Below, one piece after another: positions 1 to 8,773 of a DNA stretch of 64,000 bases. The notes under the pieces were generated by a model. That model ran no database searches and was not told the DNA's origin. It saw nothing but the letters and a program-made list of their open reading frames with translations. The translations under genes and the position numbers were made by a program. This DNA is from an uncultured Prevotellaceae bacterium (GTDB lineage Bacteria > Bacteroidota > Bacteroidia > Bacteroidales > Bacteroidaceae): assembly GCA_949295905.1 (NCBI GenBank), contig CASFNA010000007.1:230276-294275 (forward strand). The letters are read 5' to 3'. How positions within the stretch are numbered: the first letter of the stretch is position 1; every line of letters begins with the position of its first letter.

Positions 1-3000
1 TGTGACAAAGCCGCACGGCTTACCGGTCTTCGTGAACTTGCTGCGCACCATGGTGACGATGCCTCCCAAGAGCACTTCCTGCTTCTTCTGAAGCTCTATC
101 TTGTCGGCAAGCTCGGCACAATGCGTGTTGCACAGGTTGTTGAGTATCACCTCATAGTCGTCCAACGGATGAGCGGAGAGGTAGATGCCGACAAGGTCGC
201 GCTCGCGGTTGAGCTTCTCTATTGTGCTCCAAGGCTCTCCCTCGGGTATCGGCGGAGTGGCTATGTCAACGTCGTCGATGCCTCCGAAGAGGGAATTTTG
301 CGCCGCGTTCTTCTCCTGCTGGTACAGCTGTCCGTAACGTATGAGCGTGTCAAGGAACACGTCTCCCTTCGCATTACGGCCGAAATAGTCCTCACGCCTG
401 ATTTTGAAGCTGTCGAAACCGCCGCTGAGAGCCAGGCTCTCAAAGCACTTGCGGTTGCAGGCGGCAAGATTGACACGCTGCGCCAAGTCGAACACGTCTT
501 TGTAAGGGCCGTTCTTCTCGCGCTCTTCTATTATGGCTTCGGCGGCGGCCGTGCCCATGCCTTTGATGGCGGCGAGGCCGAAACGTATGGCCCCCTGCTT
601 GTTGACGCTGAACTTCTGGCGGCTCTCGTTTACATCGGGGCCGAGCGTCTTTATGCCCATGGCCTTGCATTCGTCCATGAGCTTGGTTATTTCAGTTATG
701 TTGGTGACGTTGCGGCTCATGTTGGCGGCCATGTATTCGGCCGGATAATGCGCCTTGAGGTAAGCCGTCTGGTAGGCCACCCACGAGTAGCACGTAGCGT
801 GGCTCTTGTTGAACGCGTAGCTGGCAAACTTCTTCCAGTCCTCCCATATTTTATGCAGCACCTCGTGCTTGTAGCCGTTCTTCTCGCCGCCCTCGTAGAA
901 AAGGCCCTCCAGGTGGTTCATCTTCTCGATTTGCTTCTTGCCCATGGCCTTGCGCAGGGTGTCGCTCTGGCCGCGCGTAAAGCCTGCCAGCTGGCGGCTG
1001 AGGAGCATGACCTGCTCCTGGTAGACGGTTATTCCGTAAGTGTCCTTGAGGTATTTCTCCATGCAAGGAATGTCATACGTTATTTTCGACGGGTCGCGCT
1101 TGCGCTCGATGAACTGCGGAATGTAGTCCATAGGACCCGGGCGGTAGAGGGCGTTCATGGCTATAAGGTCCTCGAAGACGGTAGGATGCAGCTCGCGGAG
1201 GTACTTCTGCATGCCGGCGGACTCAAACTGGAACGTGCCAATCGTGCGGCCTTCGCTGTACAGTTTATATGTATCCGGGTCGTCAATCGGTATGGTGTCA
1301 AGGTCGATTACCTTGCCCGTAGTAAGGCGGATGTTCTCCACAGCCTCTTTAAGTATGGACAAAGTCTTCAGCCCTAGGAAGTCCATCTTGATTAGTCCGG
1401 TCTCCTCGATGACGCTGCCTTCATACTGCGTGCAGAGCAGCTTGTGGCCTGTCTCCTTGTCGTCGGCGGTGGAAACTGGCACCCAGTCGCTTATAGGGTC
1501 GCGGCAGATGATGGTGCCGCAGGCGTGTATGCCGGTGTTCCTGACGTTGCCCTCAAGCATCTTGGCGTACTCTATGGTCTCGTGCAGGCGCGGGTCGGGC
1601 GAAGCCTCGGCCTCGCGCAGCTCCGGCACGCACTTGATAGCGTTCGTAAGGTTCATCTTAAGGCCGTCGGGCAGGCGGTCGGGGATGGCCTTGCAGAGGC
1701 GGTTCGACTCCTCGAGGGGCAGCTTCTCCACGCGCGCCACGTCCTTGATGGCCAGCTTTGTGGCCATTGTGCCGTATGTTATGATGTGCGCCACCTTGTC
1801 GGCGCCGTACTTCTCGGTAACCCAGTCGAGCACCTTTCCGCGCCCGTCGTCGTCGAAGTCGGTATCGATATCGGGCAGCGAGATACGGTCGGGGTTGAGA
1901 AAACGCTCGAACAGCAGGTCGTACTTTATCGGGTCGATTTTCGTTATGCCGAGACAATAAGCCACGACAGAGCCTGCCGCGCTGCCACGTCCGGGGCCTA
2001 CCATCACCCCGAGCTGGTCGCGCGCGGAGTTGATGAAGTCTTGCACTATGAGGAAGTAGCCCGGGAAACCCATTGTCTTCATGATGTAAAGCTCGAAGTT
2101 GACGCGCTCCTTTACCTCGTCTGACAGTGGGTCGCCATACAGTTTCTTGGCTCCTTCGTAGGCGAGCTTTGCCAGATAGTCGGCCTCGAACTTTATACGG
2201 TAGATTTTGTCGTAGCCTCCGAGCTTCTTGATTTTCTTCTCCCCTTCCTCGCGCGAGAGCACAACGTTGCCGTTCTCGTCCTGCGTGAACTCGTCATACA
2301 GCTGCTCCTCGGTGAACTTGCGGCGGTATTCCTCCTCCGTGCCAAACTCCTCCGGGATGGGGAAAAACGGCATGATGGGGGCGTGGTCGATGCTGTACGT
2401 CTCAACCTTGTCGAGCACTTCGCACGTATTCGCCAACGCCTCGGGCACGTCGGCGAACACCTCGTTCATCTCCTCGCGTGTCTTGAACCACTCCTGCTTG
2501 GAGTAAAGCATGCGGTTGGGGTCGTCCAAATCCTTGTTGGTTGACAGGCACAGGAGGCGGTCGTGAGCCTCGGCGTTCTCCTCATCGACGAAGTGGCTGT
2601 CGTTGGTACATACCAATTTTATGCCGTACTTGGCGGCCAGCTTCATCAGCACCTTGTTGGCTTTCTGCTGCAAGGGGTACGTCTCGCGGTTGGCGCGTAT
2701 GTGCGGGTCCTTGACCTGATGGCGTTGAAGCTCGAGGTAATAATCATCGCCGAAGACGCGCTTGTACCACTCTACGGCCTCCTCCGCCCCCTCGATGTCG
2801 CCTTTCAGGATTTTTGCGGGCACCTCGCCGGCTATACATGCAGAGCAGACGATGAGTCCTTCGTGGTAAGCCTCGAGGTCGGCGCGGTCGGTACGGGGGC
2901 GCATGTAGAAGCCGTCAACCCACGCGCGGCTTACCAGTTTGATAAGGTTCTTGTAGCCCTGGTAGTTCTTCGCCAACACAATCAGGTGGTAGCCGCCCTG

Positions 3001-3282
3001 GTCGCCGTGCTCTTTCACCTTGTCTTCCTTCGAGTGGCGCGCCACGTACATCTCGCAGCCGAGGATAGGCTTGAACTCCGGCTTGCCCTGCTCTTTCAGC
3101 TCCCCGTTCTTCTTCTTGCAGTAGTTGAAGAACTCCTTGATGCCCATCATGTTGCCATGGTCGGTCACGGCCATGCCGCGCATACCGTCGGCGATGGCCT
3201 TGTCTACGAGCTTCTTGACACTGGCCTGCCCGTCGAGGATGCTGTAATAAGTATGTACGTGAAGGTGGACAAAATCTTGCAT
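1..3282 (-). CDS. dnaE: DNA polymerase III alpha subunit (C-terminus cut by window edge)
   Basis: Catalytic subunit of the replicative DNA polymerase III. The visible 1094 residues start at complement 3280-3282 and run off the left edge. The N-terminal PHP domain opens with HLHVHTYYS (about residues 6-14). The C-family polymerase motif PDIDTDF lies near residues 470-476, with D471 and D473 matching the two catalytic aspartates of the family; GPGRGSAAGS lies just before it. The helix-hairpin-helix region and the start of the OB-fold region are visible before the cut. The start is fixed by a promoter 33 bp upstream and by the family N-terminus (MQDFVHLHVH). It is alone in its transcript as far as can be seen. 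Long open frames on the plus strand here are shadows of this gene. Confidence 0.97.
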   Translation of the reverse strand, partial: MQDFVHLHVHTYYSILDGQASVKKLVDKAIADGMRGMAVTDHGNMMGIKEFFNYCKKKNGELKEQGKPEFKPILGCEMYVARHSKEDKVKEHGDQGGYHLIVLAKNYQGYKNLIKLVSRAWVDGFYMRPRTDRADLEAYHEGLIVCSACIAGEVPAKILKGDIEGAEEAVEWYKRVFGDDYYLELQRHQVKDPHIRANRETYPLQQKANKVLMKLAAKYGIKLVCTNDSHFVDEENAEAHDRLLCLSTNKDLDDPNRMLYSKQEWFKTREEMNEVFADVPEALANTCEVLDKVETYSIDHAPIMPFFPIPEEFGTEEEYRRKFTEEQLYDEFTQDENGNVVLSREEGEKKIKKLGGYDKIYRIKFEADYLAKLAYEGAKKLYGDPLSDEVKERVNFELYIMKTMGFPGYFLIVQDFINSARDQLGVMVGPGRGSAAGSVVAYCLGITKIDPIKYDLLFERFLNPDRISLPDIDTDFDDDGRGKVLDWVTEKYGADKVAHIITYGTMATKLAIKDVARVEKLPLEESNRLCKAIPDRLPDGLKMNLTNAIKCVPELREAEASPDPRLHETIEYAKMLEGNVRNTGIHACGTIICRDPISDWVPVSTADDKETGHKLLCTQYEGSVIEETGLIKMDFLGLKTLSILKEAVENIRLTTGKVIDLDTIPIDDPDTYKLYSEGRTIGTFQFESAGMQKYLRELHPTVFEDLIAMNALYRPGPMDYIPQFIERKRDPSKITYDIPCMEKYLKDTYGITVYQEQVMLLSRQLAGFTRGQSDTLRKAMGKKQIEKMNHLEGLFYEGGEKNGYKHEVLHKIWEDWKKFASYAFNKSHATCYSWVAYQTAYLKAHYPAEYMAANMSRNVTNITEITKLMDECKAMGIKTLGPDVNESRQKFSVNKQGAIRFGLAAIKGMGTAAAEAIIEEREKNGPYKDVFDLAQRVNLAACNRKCFESLALSGGFDSFKIRREDYFGRNAKGDVFLDTLIRYGQLYQQEKNAAQNSLFGGIDDVDIATPPIPEGEPWSTIEKLNRERDLVGIYLSAHPLDDYEVILNNLCNTHCAELADKIELQKKQEVLLGGIVTMVRSKFTKTGKPCGFVT

Positions 3283-3314
3283 TGCTTTTCTACGTAGTAT
3301 TTCCGTTGGAGCGT

Positions 3315-3346
3315 CAAAGTTAAGGCGAAAAAACGAGACCGCCAAA
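3315..3346 (-). promoter_or_regulatory. dnaE promoter (Bacteroidetes sigma-ABfr type)
   Basis: On the minus strand the -33 box is TTTG (complement 3343-3346) and the -7 box TAACTTTG (complement 3315-3322), 20 bp apart. This is an exact match to the known Bacteroidetes consensus and predicts a leader of about 27 nt before the dnaE ATG. Confidence 0.75.
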
Positions 3347-3559
3347 ATATTGGCCTTAAAAAACCTTTGCACTGACAAACAGTCACACAAGGCACAGGGT
3401 ATGGCAGTGAGTCTGTACACGTTAAGTTTTCTTAAACGGTATGACTTTGGCGCATTGGGAAGCCGAACGCCCGTCAGCAATCGGCAGGTTGGGTGGGAAC
3501 ATACACGTTTTTCAACGTCACGCACAAGTCATTGACAATCAGGACATTATATCATCATA

Positions 3560-3656
3560 CAGCCTTTCACGCCATCGTTTGCCGCTAACTGTAATGTAAA
3601 AGGCCGTCGTTTGCACTGTAAAAGACCGTCTTTGACCTAACGAAAGGCGGTCAACA
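3560..3656. repeat. R22 array 1 (degenerate)
   Basis: Two clear units, AAAAGGCCGTCGTTT (3598-3612) and AAAAGACCGTCTTT (3619-3633), a degenerate AAAGGCGGTCAAC unit (3643-), and a decayed unit before them. Spacing is 21-23 bp. It lies between the divergently read dnaE promoter and the TonB operon terminator. Confidence 0.75.
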
Positions 3657-3893
3657 GCAAACGTACTGACGGCGGAAACACCACGTTCCAGCGGCATACC
3701 ACGCCCGTTTCAACCACGCATCTCCCCTTTTCCGGTCATTCTTCACCCTATCTACGGGTACAAACCATCCTGCAAAAAGCTGGCTTGCAAAAAACAATTG
3801 TAAAAATTTATGCTTGGCAAAAACAAGGTGTAACCGGCCAAGTTTTCTTTTCCATTGCCAGTTAATGTATCATGCCGAACTGACGATAAAAAC

Positions 3894-4001
3894 ATATGAG
3901 TTCGGTATAACTGTTATCTTTTACAAACAACAAAATTTGTCTTCGTAGGAACATGATTCATTATGCCAGCACAAAGGATTTTCCTTATGCAGAACTCACG
4001 T
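3894..4001. repeat. TIR20 element 1
   Basis: A 108-bp segment bounded by inverted ends. Left: ATATGAGTTCGGTATAAC (3894-3911). Right: TCCTTATGCAGAACTCACGT (3982-4001). The right end differs by one base from the right end of the element at 37169-37404. The inside carries a decayed copy of the TAGGGACAT palindrome half (about 3950-3975). Confidence 0.65.
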
Positions 4002-4032
4002 AGCTTCAGAATAAGGAAAGCATGAATATCAT

Positions 4033-4074
4033 AAAAAGACATGCGCCCTCAAATCGAGGACGCATGTCTTTATT
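4033..4074 (-). terminator. Rho-independent terminator of the exbB-TPR operon
   Basis: An inverted repeat with AAAGACATGCG at 4035-4045 and CGCATGTCTTT at 4061-4071, plus inner CCTC/GAGG pairing, lies 21 bp past the stop of the TPR gene. On the minus strand it ends in a T run. Confidence 0.85.
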
Positions 4075-4094
4075 TTTCATGACTTACAATGTTC

Positions 4095-5519
4095 TTACTG
4101 CAATACGCTCATGGCCTGGGTAGCCGTGGGGTTCTGCGGGTCGATAGCTATCACCTTTTCATAGTACGTCTTGGCGGTAGCGTTGTCTTCCTTTACGATG
4201 TAATAATAGCCGAGATAGAGGTAAGGCTCGATAAGGAGCTTCGGATTGTCGGCGTGCTCTGTCTGTGCGAGCTGCGCATATTCCTCATAATAAGGCTTTG
4301 CAAGGCCTTGGGTTGTCTCCGGGTCAAGCTGTGAATTGATACGTGCACGCATCATGGTAGCATAAAGCTTGTTGCTGGGAGACTCTGTAGCTATACGGCC
4401 GTAAATCTCGTCCGCCTTCTTGAAGGCGTTGATTTTATCTGTACCAAGCGAATCAATGCTTGCCGCCTGCTGCATATACAGCTGCGCAAGGCCGTCAAGG
4501 TCGGGAACTGAAGGCTTCTCTATCTTGCCAAGATATTCGTCATAGTAAGCCAGACCGTTGGTAAAATCGCCCTTCGCGATATACGCGTCAGAAAGCTGCT
4601 TGCGTACGTCGTTGAGCTCTGCGTTCATCTCCAAAGCACTCTTGAACTGCTCGATAGCCTTGTCATAAGCGCTGTCGCCCATAAGAGCGTAGCCGTAATA
4701 CTGGTGGTCGCGGGCTGAAATCTTAGCACTATCAGACTTGTTGAACAGCGCATCAGCATACTTCAAAGCGTTCTTGTAATCCTTCAAGTCGGTATAATTG
4801 TAGAACGTGATGCGGTTCATAGCTGCGTCACGGGGATTCTTGTTCACACCAAATAAAGAAACTTCAAGACTCTTCTTCGAATCTGCCATCAACAATGCGG
4901 CTGTAGCATACTCGGTAAGATAATTCTCCTTCAACTGGTTCAAGTCAACCTTTCCGTAATATTCAATAGCCTTGTCGAATTTGTTTGCGCCATAGAAGAA
5001 GTGCGCAGCCTCGGCGTCAACAGGATAAGCCGGGTCAACCTTGCGCAACTCTTCAAGTTTTGCAACGGCTCCTTCCGGATCCACCTTACGGTAAACAGCT
5101 GCATACTTGATGTAGCCCGTAGGATTTGTCGGGTCGAAATGTATTGCTTGGTTGTAGTAACTTGCTGCACCTCCACCTTCATTGCTGCTCAAAGCTGCGA
5201 GGTCGCCAAGAAGAATGGCCGCAAGAGCCTTGCCTTTGTCGTCCTTTCCACGGTCAAGAGCCATGTCGGCGTACTCACGGGCTGAAGCAGTGTCCCTGAT
5301 TTCAAGGAATGCACGGCCAAGTCCAGACAAAGCCTCGGCGTTTTTCTTGTTTTCCTTAACAAAGTCTTTCACCTGGTCCTCAACTGCTGCCAGATTAGAC
5401 TTATTATCAACTATTACCTTTGTGATGGCATCTACCTGTGCCTTCACATCCTGAGCTACAGACGGAGCCGATACTACTGATACCAAAGCTCCTACAAACA
5501 AATATTTTATTGCTTTCAT
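4095..5519 (-). CDS. Periplasmic tetratricopeptide repeat protein of the TonB operon
   Basis: A 474-residue TPR protein; probably a periplasmic scaffold. The N-terminus is a signal peptide (MKAIKYLFVG start, cleavage probably after APSVAQ). Most of the rest reads as helical TPR pairs, with typical A/G-Y-x-x-A-I/L patterns such as YDKAIEQFKSAL and GFYYIVKEDNATAKTYYEKV-like segments near the C-terminus. I chose the ATG at complement 5517-5519 over a TTG two codons earlier. It is the last gene of exbB-exbD-exbD-tonB-pstS-TPR, a gene order found across Bacteroidetes, and is followed by a clear terminator. The binding partner is unknown; a role in envelope stress or in supporting TonB energising is inference. 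Confidence 0.9.
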   Translation of the reverse strand: MKAIKYLFVGALVSVVSAPSVAQDVKAQVDAITKVIVDNKSNLAAVEDQVKDFVKENKKNAEALSGLGRAFLEIRDTASAREYADMALDRGKDDKGKALAAILLGDLAALSSNEGGGAASYYNQAIHFDPTNPTGYIKYAAVYRKVDPEGAVAKLEELRKVDPAYPVDAEAAHFFYGANKFDKAIEYYGKVDLNQLKENYLTEYATAALLMADSKKSLEVSLFGVNKNPRDAAMNRITFYNYTDLKDYKNALKYADALFNKSDSAKISARDHQYYGYALMGDSAYDKAIEQFKSALEMNAELNDVRKQLSDAYIAKGDFTNGLAYYDEYLGKIEKPSVPDLDGLAQLYMQQAASIDSLGTDKINAFKKADEIYGRIATESPSNKLYATMMRARINSQLDPETTQGLAKPYYEEYAQLAQTEHADNPKLLIEPYLYLGYYYIVKEDNATAKTYYEKVIAIDPQNPTATQAMSVLQ

Positions 5520-5640
5520 AATCAATATGTTTTACAAAAAATCACTTATTAACTAAATCTCCAAAACAAATCAACCTAAAACACTGTCAAAATAAAACAG
5601 CCTCTCATTTATTACTAAGACTGCATTTAAACATAAAAGT

Positions 5641-6600
5641 TTAATCACTGCTTACATTTACAGTCCTGACTGTTATGTCACCACGCATGGGCAACAGTCC
5701 CGACTTGAAAATAATAAGCTGCCCCTTCGGCTGTTCCATGAAATGTGCAAATCCCCACGGCAACCCATTAATGGGGTCGTTAAGCAGTGCATATATAGTT
5801 CTTACCAACGGATAACGACCGTCAAGCAAGTATGCCTGATACGGCTTCCAGCTGTTCATATAAGTAGCTGTATCAAGCCGGCTTACAGACATTACAGTTA
5901 TATTCTTCTTAAATGTGGTGTTCGTGGTGTCTCGCTTGTCATTCAACCAGTTGGAACCAATTATGCCAATAGCGTTAGGCGTCTTTTCCACATAGTCTAT
6001 CACCTCCTTACTTGTCTGGGCGGCCACAATGTTTGGACTATTTATAGGCTTACCGTCAAGTAATGAATCTACACAGAAATGAACCGCACTCGACTTCTTA
6101 TTGTCGAAAACCACTAAAATATCACCTCGCTTCGACCCGGGCACAATGTCGCTCCAAGTCTTTGCCTGCCCACTAAGCACACGCTTAATATTCTTAACAG
6201 TTATACACGAGTCTGTATTTTCCTTGTTGATTATAAGCGCCAGCCCGTCATAAGCCAAACGTATGGCCACAGGCAGATAATTACGGGCCTTCAGATTCTC
6301 AAATTCTTCCTTGGTAAAATTCCTCGAGGTAATGGCGAGTTGGATGCTGTCTGTCATAAGCATATTGACGGCATCAAGCTCATTCGTATAAATCGGAGTA
6401 AGCGTAGCCTCACGATATATACTTTCAAACACTTGTATCTGTTCGTCAATAATCGGGCTAAAACTTTCGTCAGAAGCGAAAGATATCGCTCCTGACGAAT
6501 AAGTGTCTGTCCGACCGTTCTTGGGTTTGTCGGCACAAGCCGAAACAAACCACAAGAGCAGTGTAAATCCTACTAAACCGTAGAATAGTTCTTTCCTCAT
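5641..6600 (-). CDS. PstS-like phosphate-binding lipoprotein in TonB operon
   Basis: A 319-residue protein of the PstS/periplasmic binding protein type-2 fold (PBP-like family). A lipoprotein signal ends in FVSAC, so it should be lipidated and periplasmic. Family features are the early SGAISFASDESF segment, a central GQAKTWSDIVPG segment resembling the PstS 'W..I' hinge region, and the NAIGIIGSNW segment. No pstC, pstA or pstB is near; instead it follows tonB by 10 bp and precedes the TPR gene. That context argues against a simple ABC phosphate importer and for a function tied to the ExbB-ExbD-TonB machine. Ligand unknown. Confidence 0.88.
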   Translation of the reverse strand: MRKELFYGLVGFTLLLWFVSACADKPKNGRTDTYSSGAISFASDESFSPIIDEQIQVFESIYREATLTPIYTNELDAVNMLMTDSIQLAITSRNFTKEEFENLKARNYLPVAIRLAYDGLALIINKENTDSCITVKNIKRVLSGQAKTWSDIVPGSKRGDILVVFDNKKSSAVHFCVDSLLDGKPINSPNIVAAQTSKEVIDYVEKTPNAIGIIGSNWLNDKRDTTNTTFKKNITVMSVSRLDTATYMNSWKPYQAYLLDGRYPLVRTIYALLNDPINGLPWGFAHFMEQPKGQLIIFKSGLLPMRGDITVRTVNVSSD

Positions 6601-6610
6601 CTTGCTTTAT

Positions 6611-7438
6611 TTACTGCAATTTGAATGTTACAGGCAATGTGTACCTCACGTTGACGCTGGTACCGTTCTGCTTACCCGGAGTCCAATTAGGCATGCTGCT
6701 TACGACGCGTACAGCCTCTTTGTCCAAAGACGGGTCTACACCACGAGCTACCCTTACATCTGAAATAGAACCGGTCTTGCTAACGACAAACTGAACGATA
6801 ACTCGTCCTTCGATGCCGTTCTCAGCTGCAATGACAGGGTACTTGATATTATCTCTCAACCACTGCATCAAAGCACTGGGGCCACCGGGGAATGAGGGCT
6901 GCTCTTCAACTACGTCGAAGACCTTGTTCTCTTCTTCCTTCTTAGGTTCCGGCTGGGCGATTTCTTCCTTAGCCTTTAGCACCTCACCGCCTACTTCATC
7001 ATTACCAACGACATTGAACGCACCAATTGTAGTCTTGGTCTTCTGGAGGTCTTCCTGAGTCTTCATTTCTTCCTCAGGCTTCACGTCTTCGTCCTTTTTA
7101 ATGACAGGAGCTGTAAATTTAATAGAACTCTTAACCTTCTCTACCTTAGGCTGCTCAATCTTTACAGGAGCCTTCTTCTCAACCTTAGGCTGCTTCTTCT
7201 TGGTTTCAATCGAAGAAAGTTCTACAGCCGTGGTTACGGCAACCCTCTGGTTGGCCTGAATCACATTCTTAATAGCTATCACAGAAAAGATGACTACAGC
7301 AGCGATAAGCACGATTAAGAGTGACCAAACGTTGCGCTTGCCAGTACTCTTACGAAGTCTGTATGCTCCATAGGACTGGTTGCGGCCTTCAAATACAAGG
7401 TCACACCATGCACCAGATATTAAATCTATTTTTGACAT
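6611..7438 (-). CDS. tonB: TonB energy transducer
   Basis: A 275-residue TonB-family protein that couples proton-motive force, through ExbB/ExbD, to outer-membrane TonB-dependent transporters. The N-terminal cytoplasmic segment has the Bacteroidetes signature DLVFEGRNQSYGAYRLR (about residues 13-29). One transmembrane helix follows (about 38-58), then a Lys/Pro/Glu-rich periplasmic spacer (about 75-175). The C-terminal TonB domain (about 180-275) includes the YPVIAAENGIEGRVIVQF motif. It sits 36 bp after exbD, in the order expected for an energising operon. Confidence 0.95.
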   Translation of the reverse strand: MSKIDLISGAWCDLVFEGRNQSYGAYRLRKSTGKRNVWSLLIVLIAAVVIFSVIAIKNVIQANQRVAVTTAVELSSIETKKKQPKVEKKAPVKIEQPKVEKVKSSIKFTAPVIKKDEDVKPEEEMKTQEDLQKTKTTIGAFNVVGNDEVGGEVLKAKEEIAQPEPKKEEENKVFDVVEEQPSFPGGPSALMQWLRDNIKYPVIAAENGIEGRVIVQFVVSKTGSISDVRVARGVDPSLDKEAVRVVSSMPNWTPGKQNGTSVNVRYTLPVTFKLQ

Positions 7439-7474
7439 AGTCTTTCGTTTTAAATGTTAATCAACGACCTCATC

Positions 7475-8128
7475 CTAATTGATACGGACACCCTTCTTAG
7501 AAAGAAGCTCCTTATCTTCAGGAGAAATGTTGTCGATGACATACTTACCTATACTGCATATCTGCATCTCATCAAGAGCGTCAACCAAATTCTTATAAGA
7601 AGCGTCGTCAGTTGCTTTAATAATGATAGTCAACGTAGGAATCTTCTGTCCGTCAACCTCACCGTTCTTCAATTTGTCAAGCTCCTTATTGTAAATGGAA
7701 TCAGGATACTTTGCCGGGTCTTTCAACTTCTTTGCATCAAGTTCAGCCTTGGCCTTCAATATAGACGCCACAGGAACGGTTCCATCTTCCGTAACGTGAT
7801 TGATAAGTACGCTACGGATGCCATCCTTACCCCATGTGGTTTCCTTCACGCATGAAGGGTCCTCATAATTGGGAAGACCTGCTATGTAGAATATCTTATC
7901 ATTGCCAGTCACAAAGATTGTTATAGTCTGTGAAGCCTTTGTCGCGGTCTTGTCTTGCTCTTGAACATTCTGGTCGTTACTAGGCATGGTCAAAAGCATA
8001 GCCTGCGGCTTGCTCAAGGACGTACACAGCATGAAGAACGTGATAAGAAGCATCATCATGTCCACCATCGGCGTGAAGTCCACACGCAGGTCGACTTTCT
8101 TCTGTCTACTTGTATTCTTTTTTGCCAT
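7475..8128 (-). CDS. exbD: ExbD/TolR-type biopolymer transport protein (second copy)
   Basis: A 217-residue ExbD-family protein. After a basic N-terminus there is one membrane helix (about 23-42, MVDMMMLLITFFMLCTSLSK). It contains the proton-path aspartate of the family in DFTPMVDMMM (VDM). The periplasmic domain is longer than in E. coli ExbD (141 residues). It lies 3 bp after the first exbD, so the two are probably translated together and may form a mixed pore in ExbB. Confidence 0.93.
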   Translation of the reverse strand: MAKKNTSRQKKVDLRVDFTPMVDMMMLLITFFMLCTSLSKPQAMLLTMPSNDQNVQEQDKTATKASQTITIFVTGNDKIFYIAGLPNYEDPSCVKETTWGKDGIRSVLINHVTEDGTVPVASILKAKAELDAKKLKDPAKYPDSIYNKELDKLKNGEVDGQKIPTLTIIIKATDDASYKNLVDALDEMQICSIGKYVIDNISPEDKELLSKKGVRIN

Positions 8129-8131
8129 GTC

Positions 8132-8743
8132 TTAGTCCTCCACCTTTTTATAAGAAGTGATAAGCTCATAACGGTTTTCATTCATGTCCTGAAGTTCAGA
8201 CATCACTTTCTTGACCACCTTATAAGGTGTTTTCTCGTCGGCCTTGATAGCCAACACCATGTCTGAATTAGCATCCTTAACCGTACGAACCCAGCACTGG
8301 AATTCACTCATGCCGCCGTCAATACTGTCGGTAGGAACACCTTTATTCTGCTGGAATGCGTTCATCTGCGACGATTCCTGATTCAGGAAAGCTCCCATCT
8401 CCTCCATTGACACGCCGATATTTGTAGCGCTGCGCACATTTTTCATCTGAGCCGCGTTCAGGGGCACCCCGAACTGGTCCGCCATGGCACCGAGGGCGGT
8501 CTCCATGTCACCCGGCTTATCCCAGCCCAAGAACACCTTGCCCTTATTGTCTATAAGGATAGTCAAGACATTCTTGTCAGTGACCTTGACCTCTGACACC
8601 GATCCTGGCGTAACGACTTTCACCGCTTCATTCTTCACGAATGTTGATGTCAACATGAAGAAGGTTAGCAGCAAGACCATCACGTCGCTCATAGGCGTCA
8701 TGTCGATCCATGTACTTTGTTTCTTAATTTTTACTTTACCCAT
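8132..8743 (-). CDS. exbD: ExbD/TolR-type biopolymer transport protein (first copy)
   Basis: A 203-residue ExbD-family protein. The N-terminal TPMSDVMVLLLTFFM (about residues 16-30) holds the conserved membrane aspartate. The periplasmic part carries an insertion-rich middle (about 75-130) compared with classical ExbD, then the typical ALAIKADEKTPY end. It is 30 bp downstream of exbB and precedes a second, different exbD. Two exbD genes per operon is the usual Bacteroidetes state. Confidence 0.93.
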   Translation of the reverse strand: MGKVKIKKQSTWIDMTPMSDVMVLLLTFFMLTSTFVKNEAVKVVTPGSVSEVKVTDKNVLTILIDNKGKVFLGWDKPGDMETALGAMADQFGVPLNAAQMKNVRSATNIGVSMEEMGAFLNQESSQMNAFQQNKGVPTDSIDGGMSEFQCWVRTVKDANSDMVLAIKADEKTPYKVVKKVMSELQDMNENRYELITSYKKVED

Positions 8744-8773
8744 AGTAATTAAAATTTAAAAGGGTTAGTAAAA

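Larger units (their letters stand above)
3347..4032. other. Gene-free stretch with degraded repeats
   Basis: About 690 bp between the dnaE promoter and the terminator of the next operon. It holds an R22 array (about 3560-3656), a TTGACAATCAG motif at 3532, and a TIR20 element (3894-4001). A 61-codon open frame at 3350-3535 has no recognisable features and overlaps the promoter side of dnaE; I do not call it a gene. Nothing else was recognised at 3660-3890. Confidence 0.6.

Noticed and set aside
121-1377. Long plus-strand open frame inside dnaE (and others such as 1444-2124, 2563-3297, 12565-13698, 33767-34660, 37669-38478, 39199-40038, 45577-46485)
   Set aside because: All lie antisense to strongly recognised genes and show no family features; they are shadows from GC-rich codon use.
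3350-3535. 61-codon plus-strand open frame next to the dnaE promoter
   Set aside because: No signal, domain or promoter; composition resembles non-coding sequence; overlaps the dnaE upstream region.
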